Assembly (NCBI GenBank): GCA_964393035.1
Contig: CAYMRX010000005.1
Span: 62,001-126,000 of the forward strand
Direction: 5' to 3'
Origin: Tabrizicola_A sp964393035
GTDB lineage: Bacteria > Pseudomonadota > Alphaproteobacteria > Rhodobacterales > Rhodobacteraceae
DNA: 64,000 nt
The notes under the pieces are model-generated. The model was not told the origin of the DNA, searched no databases, and saw nothing but the letters and a program-made list of their open reading frames with translations. Positions 33,101 through 41,579 of this stretch are shown here, one piece after another (within the stretch, counting starts at the first letter, position 1; every line of letters starts with the position of its first letter). Both the position numbers and the translations under genes were made by a program.

Positions 33101-36100
33101 ATGCCCGTCCTCCCGTCGCAAACCTCTTGGCAGATTATCGACCGTCAGTCCCTGCGGGACGAGGCGGCGCTGGTCAAATCGCTGATCGCCGAGGCGGGGC
33201 TGGACAGCGCCCAACGCGCCCGCATCACGGCTGCCGGGGCTGATCTTGTCCGCCGCATCCGCGCCTCGGTGAAGCCCGGGTTGATGGAGGTTTTTCTGGC
33301 CGAATATGGCCTGTCGACCGACGAGGGCATCGCGCTGATGTGTCTGGCCGAGGCGCTGTTGCGCGTGCCGGACGCCGAAACCATGGATGCGCTGATCGAA
33401 GACAAGATCGCGCCGTCGAACTGGGGCAAGCATCTGGGGCAATCGGCCTCGTCGCTGGTCAACGCTTCGACCTGGGCGCTCATGCTGACCGGCAAGGTGC
33501 TGGATGATCGTGAACCGGGCGTGGTCGGTCACCTCAAAGCCGCTGTCAAACGGCTGGGTGAGCCGGTGATCCGCACCGCGGTGTCCCGCGCGATGAAAGA
33601 GATGGGTCGCAACTTCGTCTTGGGCGAAACCATTGATCTCGCGATGAAACGCGCCCGCGAGTTGGAAGCCAAAGGCTATACCTACTCCTATGACATGCTG
33701 GGCGAGGCCGCCCGCACCGAAGCCGACGCCCGGCGCTATCACCTCGCCTATTCCAAGGCGATCACCGCCATCGCGGCCGCCGCCACCACCGGCGATATCC
33801 GCACCAACCCCGGCATTTCGGTGAAACTGTCGGCGCTGCATCCGCGCTATGAGGTTGCCAAGCGCCAGCGCGTGATGGAGGAACTTGTCCCCCGCGTCCG
33901 TGCTCTGGCGGGTCTGGCCAAGGCGGCCGGATTGGGCTTCAACATCGACGCCGAGGAGGCCGACCGTCTGGCCCTGTCCTTGGACGTCATCGAAGCCGTG
34001 CTGTCGGATACCGCGCTGAAAGGCTGGGATGGCTTTGGCGTTGTGGTGCAGGCCTATGGCCGCCGCGCCGGGGCCACGATCGACTGGCTTTATGCGCTGG
34101 CCCAAAAACTTGACCGCAAGATCATGGTCCGTCTGGTGAAGGGCGCCTATTGGGACGCCGAGGTGAAGCGCGCGCAGGTGATGGGGCTGGAAAGCTTCCC
34201 CGTCTTTACCCGCAAGCAGGCCACCGATGTCAGCTATATCGCCAATGCCAAGAAGTTGTTGGGCCTGACCGATCGCATCTATCCGCAATTTGCCACCCAC
34301 AACGCCCATACGGTGGCGGCGATCATGGATATGGCATCGGATAAAAAGGCGTTTGAATTCCAGCGCCTGCACGGCATGGGCGAACGCCTGCATGACATCG
34401 TGCTGACCGACAACGGCACGCGCTGCCGCATCTATGCGCCGGTCGGCGCGCATCGCGATCTTCTGGCCTATCTCGTGCGTCGCCTGTTGGAAAACGGCGC
34501 GAACTCGTCCTTTGTCAACCAGATCGTCAACGAAGATGTCGCCCCTGAAACTGTCGCCGCCTGCCCCTTGACGGCGATGGAGGCAACCGCCACCACCGCC
34601 AATCCGGCGATTGCCACTGGCCCCGCCCTCTTTGGCAGCCGCAAGAATTCCAAAGGGTTTGATCTGACCGACAGCGGCGATCTGGAGGCGATCGAGACCG
34701 CCCGCGCCCCGCATATGGACAAGCTTTTCGAAGCCGCGCCCCTGATCGCGGGCGCCAAGGCCGGGGCCGAGCGGCTGGAGGTGAAGAACCCCGCCACCGG
34801 CGCCTTGGTCGGCCATGTACTGACCGCAGGCGCGCCGGATGTCGATACCGCCCTGCGTCTGGCCGAGCCTTGGGCCGCGGCCGCCGCCGAACGCGCCACC
34901 GTCCTGCACCGCGCGGCCGACCTCTATGAGGAAAACTTCGGCGCGATCTTTGCGCTTTTGGCGCGCGAGGCCGGCAAGACCGCTGCCGACGCCGTGGCCG
35001 AACTGCGTGAGGCCGTTGATTTCCTGCGCTATTATGCCGATGGCGCGGCGGGCCTTGCCAATCCGGCCCGTGGCACCTTTGCCTGCATCAGCCCGTGGAA
35101 CTTCCCGCTTGCCATCTTCTCGGGCCAGATCGGGGCCGCCTTGGCCGCCGGCAATGCAGTGGTGGCCAAACCCGCCGAACAGACCCCACTCATCGCCCAT
35201 CTGGCCGTGACGCTTCTGCATCAGGCGGGGGTTCCGGCCTCAGCGCTGCAATTGCTGCCCGGTGACGGCCGCATCGGCGCAGCGATCACCCGCGACCCGC
35301 GTGTTGCGGGGGTGGCCTTCACCGGCTCCACCGAAGTCGCCCTTCTGATCCGCGCCGCCATGGCGGAAAACGCCGACCCCACCGCGCCGCTGATCGCCGA
35401 AACCGGCGGGCTGAACGCGATGATGGTGGATTCAACCGCGCTGCCGGAACAGGCGGTGCGCGATGTGCTGGCCTCCTCCTTCCAATCCGCAGGCCAGCGC
35501 TGTTCGGCGCTGCGCTGTCTTTACCTGCAAGAGGATGTGGCCGATCACACGCTCGACATGCTTTACGGCGCGATGGATGAACTCGCGCTTGGCGATCCGG
35601 CCAGCCTGTTCACTGATGTCGGCCCGGTGATTGACGCCGAAGCTCAGCAAGGCATCGCCGATTATGTTGCCGCCGCCCGCGCCGAGGGCCGGGTGCTGAA
35701 GGAAATGGCGGCCCCCAACGGTGGCACCTTCATCGCCCCGACCGTGATCCGCGTGAACGGCATCGCCGACATGGCCCGCGAAATCTTCGGGCCTGTGCTG
35801 CACGTCGCCACCTTCAAGGCGGGCGAGATCGACAAGGTTGTGGCTGCGGTCAACGCCACCGGCTATGGCCTGACCTTCGGCCTGCACACCCGGATTGATG
35901 ACCGGGTGCAGGTGGTGGTCGATGCGCTTCAGGTCGGCAACACTTACGTCAACCGCAATCAGATCGGCGCTGTCGTCGGCAGCCAACCCTTTGGTGGCGA
36001 AGGTCTTTCTGGCACCGGCCCGAAAGCTGGCGGCCCGGAATATCTGGCCCGCTTCACCAAGGCGCCAACCCCCGCCGCAGGGGCAGATGACCGCGAAACC

Positions 36101-36547
36101 TCGGAAGCCGACACCGCCGCTGCGCTGCAACTCGACCGGGCAACCGCGCATCCCGAACGCGCCTTGGTCCTGCCCGGACCGACCGGCGAGTCGAACAAGC
36201 TCACCTTTGTTCCCCGCGCGCCGATCCTCTGCCTTGGCCCCTCCGCCGCAACCGCACTGGCGCAGGCCGAGGCCGTCCGTGCCCTTGGCGGCCACGCGGT
36301 CGAGGCCCCCGGCCTTGCCCCGGCGGCGCTGACCCGGCTGAACGGCTTCTCCGGCGCCATCTGGTGGGGGGATGCCGAAGCGGCCCGCACCCGCGCCCGC
36401 GCGCTGGCTGCCCGCAAAGGCCCGATCCTGCCGCTGATCGGTACCAAACCCGACGCAGGCCATGCGCTTCTTGAACGCCATGTCTGCATCGACACCACGG
36501 CTTCGGGCGGCAATGCCCAGTTGCTGGCCGAGGTTTCGGGCAGTTGA
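33101..36547 (+). CDS. putA: Bifunctional proline dehydrogenase / P5C dehydrogenase
   Basis: An 1148-residue enzyme oxidising proline to glutamate in two steps with substrate channelling. The first half is the FAD-dependent PRODH barrel (VRLVKGAYWDAEVKRAQ and the conserved LHPRYE). The second is the NAD-dependent aldehyde dehydrogenase, with ETGGLNAMM (Glu767) and the nucleophile Cys801 in SAGQRCSALR. A C-terminal segment of about 110 residues follows. The start ATG has GGAG six bases upstream. There is no N-terminal ribbon-helix-helix domain, so unlike E. coli PutA it is not its own repressor; PutR takes that job. Confidence 0.96.
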   Translation: MPVLPSQTSWQIIDRQSLRDEAALVKSLIAEAGLDSAQRARITAAGADLVRRIRASVKPGLMEVFLAEYGLSTDEGIALMCLAEALLRVPDAETMDALIEDKIAPSNWGKHLGQSASSLVNASTWALMLTGKVLDDREPGVVGHLKAAVKRLGEPVIRTAVSRAMKEMGRNFVLGETIDLAMKRARELEAKGYTYSYDMLGEAARTEADARRYHLAYSKAITAIAAAATTGDIRTNPGISVKLSALHPRYEVAKRQRVMEELVPRVRALAGLAKAAGLGFNIDAEEADRLALSLDVIEAVLSDTALKGWDGFGVVVQAYGRRAGATIDWLYALAQKLDRKIMVRLVKGAYWDAEVKRAQVMGLESFPVFTRKQATDVSYIANAKKLLGLTDRIYPQFATHNAHTVAAIMDMASDKKAFEFQRLHGMGERLHDIVLTDNGTRCRIYAPVGAHRDLLAYLVRRLLENGANSSFVNQIVNEDVAPETVAACPLTAMEATATTANPAIATGPALFGSRKNSKGFDLTDSGDLEAIETARAPHMDKLFEAAPLIAGAKAGAERLEVKNPATGALVGHVLTAGAPDVDTALRLAEPWAAAAAERATVLHRAADLYEENFGAIFALLAREAGKTAADAVAELREAVDFLRYYADGAAGLANPARGTFACISPWNFPLAIFSGQIGAALAAGNAVVAKPAEQTPLIAHLAVTLLHQAGVPASALQLLPGDGRIGAAITRDPRVAGVAFTGSTEVALLIRAAMAENADPTAPLIAETGGLNAMMVDSTALPEQAVRDVLASSFQSAGQRCSALRCLYLQEDVADHTLDMLYGAMDELALGDPASLFTDVGPVIDAEAQQGIADYVAAARAEGRVLKEMAAPNGGTFIAPTVIRVNGIADMAREIFGPVLHVATFKAGEIDKVVAAVNATGYGLTFGLHTRIDDRVQVVVDALQVGNTYVNRNQIGAVVGSQPFGGEGLSGTGPKAGGPEYLARFTKAPTPAAGADDRETSEADTAAALQLDRATAHPERALVLPGPTGESNKLTFVPRAPILCLGPSAATALAQAEAVRALGGHAVEAPGLAPAALTRLNGFSGAIWWGDAEAARTRARALAARKGPILPLIGTKPDAGHALLERHVCIDTTASGGNAQLLAEVSGS

Positions 36548-36564
36548 CGCCTTCAAGGTGGTGA

Positions 36565-36623
36565 CAAATATCCTCGGGGGGGTGAATTGGCCCCTCGGCC
36601 AAGGGGGGCTGACGGCCCCCCTT
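36565..36623 (+). repeat. CAAATATCCTCGGG element plus terminator hairpin downstream of putA
   Basis: CAAATATCCTCGGG (36565-36578) begins 18 bases after the putA stop. A perfect 9-bp hairpin AAGGGGGGC/GCCCCCCTT (36601-36609 and 36615-36623) follows. The same 14-mer and hairpin order is found after allE (22855-22816, minus strand). Confidence 0.7.
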
Positions 36624-36664
36624 ACACCCTTGACGCCAAAGCGCGCATCGGAAACTCTGATCCC

Positions 36665-37405
36665 ATGTTCCCGATCCGTGACCACAACCCCTCTGGCCGC
36701 ACGCCCTATGTCACCTTTGGGCTGATCGCGCTCAATGCCTTGGTTTTCCTTGGCTATTGGACATCGCTGCAAGATTACCAGATTGACCGCTTTTTTCAGA
36801 TCTGGGGGCTGGTGCCGGCCGCGCTGACGCAGGGGCAGGGCTGGGCCAATATCCTGACCTCGATGTTCCTGCATGCCGGATGGATGCACATCTTGGGCAA
36901 TATGCTGTTCTTGTGGATATTTGGCGACAATCTCGAAGATGAGATGGGCCATGCCGGGTTCTTGGCCTTCTATCTTCTGTCCGGCCTTGCCGCCGCCTTG
37001 GCGCAGGTGGCGATGGACCCGGCCTCGCCCGTGCCGATGGTCGGGGCCTCTGGGGCCATCGCAGGTGTGATGGGGGGCTATCTTCTGCTTTATCCCAAGG
37101 CGCGCGTCGATGTGCTGTTCATCTTCATCATCTTTTTCCGCATCTTCGCCATCCCGGCCTGGATCGTGCTGGGCGTCTGGTTCGGCCTGCAAGTGTTCAG
37201 CGGCCTTTCTGTGCCGGACGATATGGGAGGCGTCGCCTATTGGGCCCATGCGGGGGGCTTTGCGGGTGGGGCGGTGCTTGGTCTGCCCGCCTTACTGCGG
37301 CGCGGCGGCAAGGCATATTGGGCGCGGACCGCAGGGCATCCCCCGCACCCCAAGGCCGAATACACGATGTCACGCTCGAACATTCCGCGGGTTCCGCGCC
37401 GTTAA
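36665..37405 (+). CDS. Rhomboid family intramembrane serine protease
   Basis: A 246-residue inner-membrane protease with about six hydrophobic helices. The catalytic dyad is visible: Ser129 in GASGAIAGVMGG and His195 in YWAHAGGFAGG. The HAGWMHILGNMLFLWIFGDN segment (about 70-89) supplies the oxyanion-hole His and Asn. The start was taken at ATG 36665 (MFPIRDHNPSGRTPYV), the normal family N-terminus. The polar C-terminal tail is about 35 residues. Substrate is unknown. It converges on the DUF2125 gene, 4 bases apart. Confidence 0.93.
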   Translation: MFPIRDHNPSGRTPYVTFGLIALNALVFLGYWTSLQDYQIDRFFQIWGLVPAALTQGQGWANILTSMFLHAGWMHILGNMLFLWIFGDNLEDEMGHAGFLAFYLLSGLAAALAQVAMDPASPVPMVGASGAIAGVMGGYLLLYPKARVDVLFIFIIFFRIFAIPAWIVLGVWFGLQVFSGLSVPDDMGGVAYWAHAGGFAGGAVLGLPALLRRGGKAYWARTAGHPPHPKAEYTMSRSNIPRVPRR

Positions 37406-37409
37406 GCGG

Positions 37410-38387
37410 CTATTGCCAAACCGGGGCCGCGCCGAGGGGCAGGGGGCCAAGGCTCATGCGCCCCGCCTTGGCGGTCATGGGCAGGGTCAGCACCGCCGGG
37501 TCACTGCCTGTCTCTGCCATCACTTCCAACCCGCGGGTCAGCACCGGGGCAAAGTCTTCGGTGATCACGCCCAAAGCCACCAGAAGCGGCGGCAACAACC
37601 GCCAATTTTCGACCCGGATATCAATCTGCCCGGCGGCAAAGCCCGCCTCATCGCGCGCCAGCATACCCTTGGCAAAAAGCTGCAACTCCCCCCAATTCAG
37701 CCGCGCCGCCGTCAGGTCAAGTTGCCGAAGGCTTGGCTGGCTCTCTCCGGCATGGCGGTCAAGCGGCGCGGACAGGGTTGCGGTTGCATCGACGAAACCC
37801 TCCTCGATCAGCCCCGGCATTCCTGCCACCTTGGCCCAATCGGCCAGAAGCTGCACCTGCTGCACGCTCAACCCCAGCCGATAGGCGTGATCCCCGCCCG
37901 TCTCGGCCCCGCCCGTCTCGGCCCGGATCGAGGCAACCGCCTTTTCCGCCCCTTGCACCACGCCAAGCCCCGGCGACAGGCGCAATGCCGCACCCTGCAC
38001 AACCGCCTCTGACAAGGCCATATCGCCCCCCGGCACCAGGAGAAGCGACCCCATCATGCCCGTCCCGTCCAGCGTTACCTCGCCCTCCGGCAAGGTGAAA
38101 ACCTGTCCTCCCGGCAGGGCGGCGATCAGATGCCAAGGCTTCCATGTCATGGCAAACACTTGCGCGAAGGGCGCGCGCCAGCCGATGCCGCTGGCCGGAT
38201 AGGACAGATCAATTCCCGTCACCGTCAGGTCAAAGCGGTTGGGAAAGCCCGCGACGGTCAGATCCTCATAACGCCCGTGTTCGGCCAGCCAGCCCTCGGC
38301 CGCCGTCTTGACCCCGCGCGACCCGACGACCCACCAGCCCCCCCACAGTACGGCCAGAACCACCGTCACCCAAAGCAATCCGCGCAT
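37410..38387 (-). CDS. DUF2125 domain protein
   Basis: A 325-residue protein with one N-terminal membrane anchor (LLWVTVVLAVLWGGWWVVG) and a long, mostly beta-strand periplasmic part (for example FPNRFDLTVTGIDLSYPASGIGW), matching DUF2125, a family common in alphaproteobacteria. The repeating strand pattern recalls AsmA-like envelope proteins, but that is only an impression. The ATG at 38387 has GGGAAGGG six bases upstream. It is divergent from chaC. Confidence 0.82.
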   Translation of the reverse strand: MRGLLWVTVVLAVLWGGWWVVGSRGVKTAAEGWLAEHGRYEDLTVAGFPNRFDLTVTGIDLSYPASGIGWRAPFAQVFAMTWKPWHLIAALPGGQVFTLPEGEVTLDGTGMMGSLLLVPGGDMALSEAVVQGAALRLSPGLGVVQGAEKAVASIRAETGGAETGGDHAYRLGLSVQQVQLLADWAKVAGMPGLIEEGFVDATATLSAPLDRHAGESQPSLRQLDLTAARLNWGELQLFAKGMLARDEAGFAAGQIDIRVENWRLLPPLLVALGVITEDFAPVLTRGLEVMAETGSDPAVLTLPMTAKAGRMSLGPLPLGAAPVWQ

Positions 38388-38448
38388 CAGCAGCCCTTCC
38401 CATTTCCGCGCCGCCTTTCTACACCAGCCAAAGACAGGAGGGCCAGTG

Positions 38449-38979
38449 ATGGCGCAAGACATGTGGGTGTTCGGCTATGGCAGCCTGATCTGGAACCCCG
38501 AGTTTCCGGTGGCGGAACAGGTGATCGCGCGAGCCGCGGGCTGGCACCGCAGCTTTTGCATGCGCTCCATCCATCATCGCGGCACCGAGGTGGCGCCCGG
38601 CCTTGTGCTGGCGCTGGATGCCGATGCCCGCGCCCATTGCGACGGGGTGGCCTTCCGCGTGGCGCCGGGGGCAGAGGAGGCAACGCTGCACGCCCTGCGC
38701 GAGCGCGAATTGATTTCCTCGGCCTATCTAGAACACCAACTGCGGGTCGATCTTGCCGACGGGCGGCAGGTTGAGGCGCTGTGTTTCGTGATCGACCCCG
38801 ATCATGTGCAATATTGCGGCGGCCTGCCCTTGGAGGAACAGGCGCAGATCATTGCGCAGGCGGTGGGCGGGCGCGGGCCGAACCGCGATTATCTGTTCTC
38901 GACCGCCAGCCATCTGGCCGAGCTGGGGATCGGCGATGCCGATCTGGAATGGCTCGCGGCGCGGGTCCGGTTGCTGTAG
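38449..38979 (+). CDS. chaC: Glutathione-specific gamma-glutamylcyclotransferase ChaC
   Basis: A 176-residue enzyme that degrades glutathione to 5-oxoproline and Cys-Gly in the cytosol. The substrate loop VFGYGSLIWNPEF near the N-terminus and the general-acid Glu in LRERELISSAYLEH are present, as is the C-terminal GPNRDYLFSTASHLAELGI. GGAGGG precedes the start. It is followed 64 bases later by the ExbB-like gene; functional linkage between them is not evident. Confidence 0.92.
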   Translation: MAQDMWVFGYGSLIWNPEFPVAEQVIARAAGWHRSFCMRSIHHRGTEVAPGLVLALDADARAHCDGVAFRVAPGAEEATLHALRERELISSAYLEHQLRVDLADGRQVEALCFVIDPDHVQYCGGLPLEEQAQIIAQAVGGRGPNRDYLFSTASHLAELGIGDADLEWLAARVRLL

Positions 38980-39043
38980 TTTTCCTTGGCAAGTCCTGCC
39001 CGCCTGCTATTGTCGGGGGCGAGCAGGCAATCGGGCAGAAGAA

Positions 39044-40204
39044 ATGCGCAAGACAGCCCCCGAAACTGAGCTGAAATTCAGCCAGCCCATCCGTCAGATC
39101 GTTACCATGCTGCTGGCCTCGGGGTTGGTTGCGGCAGGGGCTTGGCTGATCCATGACGCGGTTCTGGATGTCATCTGGACCAATCTTTGGCTGAACGGTT
39201 TTATTGCCGGTGTTTTTGCTTTGGCCGTTGTGACCTGTTTTTGGCAGGTGTTCATTCTGGTGCAATCGGTCTCGTGGATCGAGGCCTTTGTCCGGCAGGA
39301 GCCGGGGTCGGCGGATGCGCAGGCGCCACGGCTCTTGGCGCCCTTGGCGCAGCTTTTGCGCAGCCGGGGCGCGCGATCGAACCTGTCGTCTTCGTCCACC
39401 CGGTCCATCCTTGAATCGGTCGCAACCCGCATTGATGAGGCGCGCGATATCACGCGCTACCTCATCAACCTGCTGATTTTCCTTGGGCTTCTTGGAACAT
39501 TCTACGGGTTGGCCACCACGGTTCCCGCCGTGGTCGACACCATCCGCAGCCTGACCCCGCAGGAAGGCGAAAGTGGGCTGGCGGTGTTTTCCAAACTGAT
39601 GGCCGGCCTTGAAAGCCAGCTTGGCGGCATGGGAACGGCGTTTTCCTCGTCGCTTTTGGGCCTTGCCGGCTCGCTTGTGGTCGGGCTTTTGGAGCTTTTT
39701 GCGGGCCATGGGCAAAGCCGGTTCTACCGCGAGCTTGAAGACTGGCTGTCCTCGATCACCCGGGTCGGATTTGCGGCTGCCGAGCATGAGGGCGAGGGTA
39801 GTGCGGCCCTTGCAGGGCTGATCGACCATCTTGGCACGCAGGTCGAGGTGTTGCAGACCATCGCGGCGCAGGGCGATGCCGACCGCCGCGCGCTGGAGGA
39901 GCGGCTGGAACGCCTTGCCAACGCCATCTCGCGGCTTGCTGGGCAAAGCGAAACAATGGCGGCCCAAACTGCGGCGCTGACCCGCATCGCCGAAGGGCAA
40001 GAGGCGCTGATCGCCGCCCTGCAAGGCGCCGAAGGGGGCGCCCATTCCGACGCCGAAAGCCGGATGCGCCTGCGCTCGATCGACGTGCAGCTTCTGCGTA
40101 TCCTTGAGGAATTGACGGCGGGCCGCGCCGAATCCACGGCTGATCTGCGCGCCGATCTGACGGCGCTGATTGCTGCCGTGCGCCATTTGGGCCGGGGGCA
40201 CTGA
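39044..40204 (+). CDS. MotA/TolQ/ExbB-type proton channel protein
   Basis: 386 residues. Hydrophobic segments lie at about 17-40, 48-73, 137-164 and 200-221; the third and fourth carry the channel core (LLIFLGLLGTFYGLATTVPAV and GTAFSSSLLGLAGSLVVGLL). From about 250 to the end there is a long Ala/Glu/Arg-rich helical tail that should form a cytoplasmic coiled coil. Ordinary ExbB/TolQ lack such a tail. The stop shares one base with the start of the OmpA/MotB-like partner, so the two are translationally coupled. Cargo and function are unknown. Confidence 0.85.
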   Translation: MRKTAPETELKFSQPIRQIVTMLLASGLVAAGAWLIHDAVLDVIWTNLWLNGFIAGVFALAVVTCFWQVFILVQSVSWIEAFVRQEPGSADAQAPRLLAPLAQLLRSRGARSNLSSSSTRSILESVATRIDEARDITRYLINLLIFLGLLGTFYGLATTVPAVVDTIRSLTPQEGESGLAVFSKLMAGLESQLGGMGTAFSSSLLGLAGSLVVGLLELFAGHGQSRFYRELEDWLSSITRVGFAAAEHEGEGSAALAGLIDHLGTQVEVLQTIAAQGDADRRALEERLERLANAISRLAGQSETMAAQTAALTRIAEGQEALIAALQGAEGGAHSDAESRMRLRSIDVQLLRILEELTAGRAESTADLRADLTALIAAVRHLGRGH

Positions 40205-41490
40205 TGGGCCTGTCACGCCGCCGCGATGCCTCGATGATCTGGCCCGGTTTTGTCGATGCCGTGACCACGCTGTTGATGGTGATGATGTTCGTCCTGACCA
40301 TCTTCACGGTGATGCAGGCGGTGCTGCGCGACACGATCACAACCCAAGGCGCCGAACTTGGGGAGTTGAATGCGCAGGTGGCACAACTGGCCGATGCCCT
40401 TGGGCTGGAGCGCAAGCGCGCGGAGGGCTTGCAGGCGGATTTGACCGTGGCTTTGGGCAATATCACCCGGTTGAACCAAGAGAATACCGGCCTGACCGCA
40501 GATCTTGCCGCCGCCACCGAAAAAGGGGTCTCGCTAGAGGCGTTGGTCGCAAATTTGCAAGCCAAGGGCAAAGCTGACGCGGCTTCGCTGGCTGAAATGC
40601 AGGAAAAGTTAAAGTTGTCGGGCGATGAGTTGGCAGCGTTGACGCTGCAACTGGAAGAGAAACGCAAAGAGGCCGAGGAGGTTCTGACGCTTCTGGCTGC
40701 GGCCCGCGCCAAACCGGCGCCCGGGGCGGAGCAGGGCACTTTGGTGGATATCGCCAAGGCCACGCTGTCCGAGCAACAGGAAGAAAACCTTGCTGCGGCG
40801 CGCAAGCTGGCGCTGCTGAACGAACAGATCACGGCCCTGCGCGGGCAGTTGGGCGCGTTGCAGGGCCTGCTGGATGCCTCGGTCGCGCGCGATGCAGAGG
40901 CCAAGGTGCAGCTTGAGGCGTTGGGCAGTCAGTTGAACGCGGCTTTGGCGCAGGTTGCGACCGAACAGAAAAAGCGCGCCGAGATGGAAGCGGCCGAGCG
41001 CAAGCGGCTTGAGGCGGAAAACGCCGATCTTGCCCGGTTCCGCAGCGAGTTTTTCGGCCAGCTTAGCCAGGTGCTGGCCGGCCGCGACGGGGTGCGCGTG
41101 GTGGGCGACCGTTTCGTGTTTTCCTCAGAGGTGCTGTTTACTCCGGGGGCCGCCGATCTTGCCCCCGAAGGCAAGACGCAAATCGCCGGCGTGGTCGCAA
41201 CCCTGACCGAGGTTGCCGGGCAGATCCCGCCGGGGATTGATTGGATCATCCGGGTGGATGGCCATACCGACAATATGCCGCTGTCCGGCAGCGGCGATTT
41301 TGCCGACAATTGGCAATTGTCACAGGCCCGCGCGCTGTCGGTGGTGCGCTATATGGTGGATGATCTGGGCTTTTCCCCCGAACGGCTGGCCGCAACCGGG
41401 TTTGGCGAGTTCCAGCCGGTAGCCACCGGCGACACGCCCGAGGCCCGGGCGCAAAACCGGCGGATCGAGTTGAAACTGACCGAGCGCTGA
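40204..41490 (+). CDS. MotB/OmpA-type peptidoglycan-binding partner
   Basis: 428 residues. One N-terminal membrane helix FVDAVTTLLMVMMFVLTIF has Asp18 at the place of the MotB proton-binding Asp. A very long coiled coil follows (about 45-285). The C-terminal OmpA-like domain (DGHTDNMPLSGSGDFADNWQ, then QARALSVVRYMV and NRRIELKL) would hold peptidoglycan. With the upstream channel it forms a MotAB-like ion-driven unit whose output is unknown. It is not a flagellar MotB, since no flagellar genes are near. Confidence 0.87.
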   Translation: MGLSRRRDASMIWPGFVDAVTTLLMVMMFVLTIFTVMQAVLRDTITTQGAELGELNAQVAQLADALGLERKRAEGLQADLTVALGNITRLNQENTGLTADLAAATEKGVSLEALVANLQAKGKADAASLAEMQEKLKLSGDELAALTLQLEEKRKEAEEVLTLLAAARAKPAPGAEQGTLVDIAKATLSEQQEENLAAARKLALLNEQITALRGQLGALQGLLDASVARDAEAKVQLEALGSQLNAALAQVATEQKKRAEMEAAERKRLEAENADLARFRSEFFGQLSQVLAGRDGVRVVGDRFVFSSEVLFTPGAADLAPEGKTQIAGVVATLTEVAGQIPPGIDWIIRVDGHTDNMPLSGSGDFADNWQLSQARALSVVRYMVDDLGFSPERLAATGFGEFQPVATGDTPEARAQNRRIELKLTER

Positions 41491-41505
41491 TTTTTCGACG
41501 AAAAA
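41491..41505. terminator. 15-bp palindrome at convergent gene ends
   Basis: TTTTTCG (41491-41497), A, CGAAAAA (41499-41505), starting at the base after the OmpA-like stop. It is of the T-run/stem/A-run kind; the short GC core makes a strong terminator unlikely. Confidence 0.4.
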
Positions 41506-41579
41506 ACTGTCACGCGGAAGGGATTTTGAACGAATTAGGCCCCCGCCATTTGGGCGAGGGCCATGAGGGTGGGCTGGCT

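Noticed and set aside
33041..35221. A 726-codon open frame on the minus strand
   Set aside because: It lies wholly opposite putA, whose motifs and start are certain; long antisense frames are expected in high-GC coding DNA. No recognisable domain.
39044..41490. A Zorya anti-phage defence system
   Set aside because: Only the ZorA/ZorB-like architecture is present. No ZorC, ZorD or ZorE-type effector adjoins, and the neighbours are housekeeping genes. Kept as an uncharacterised motor pair.
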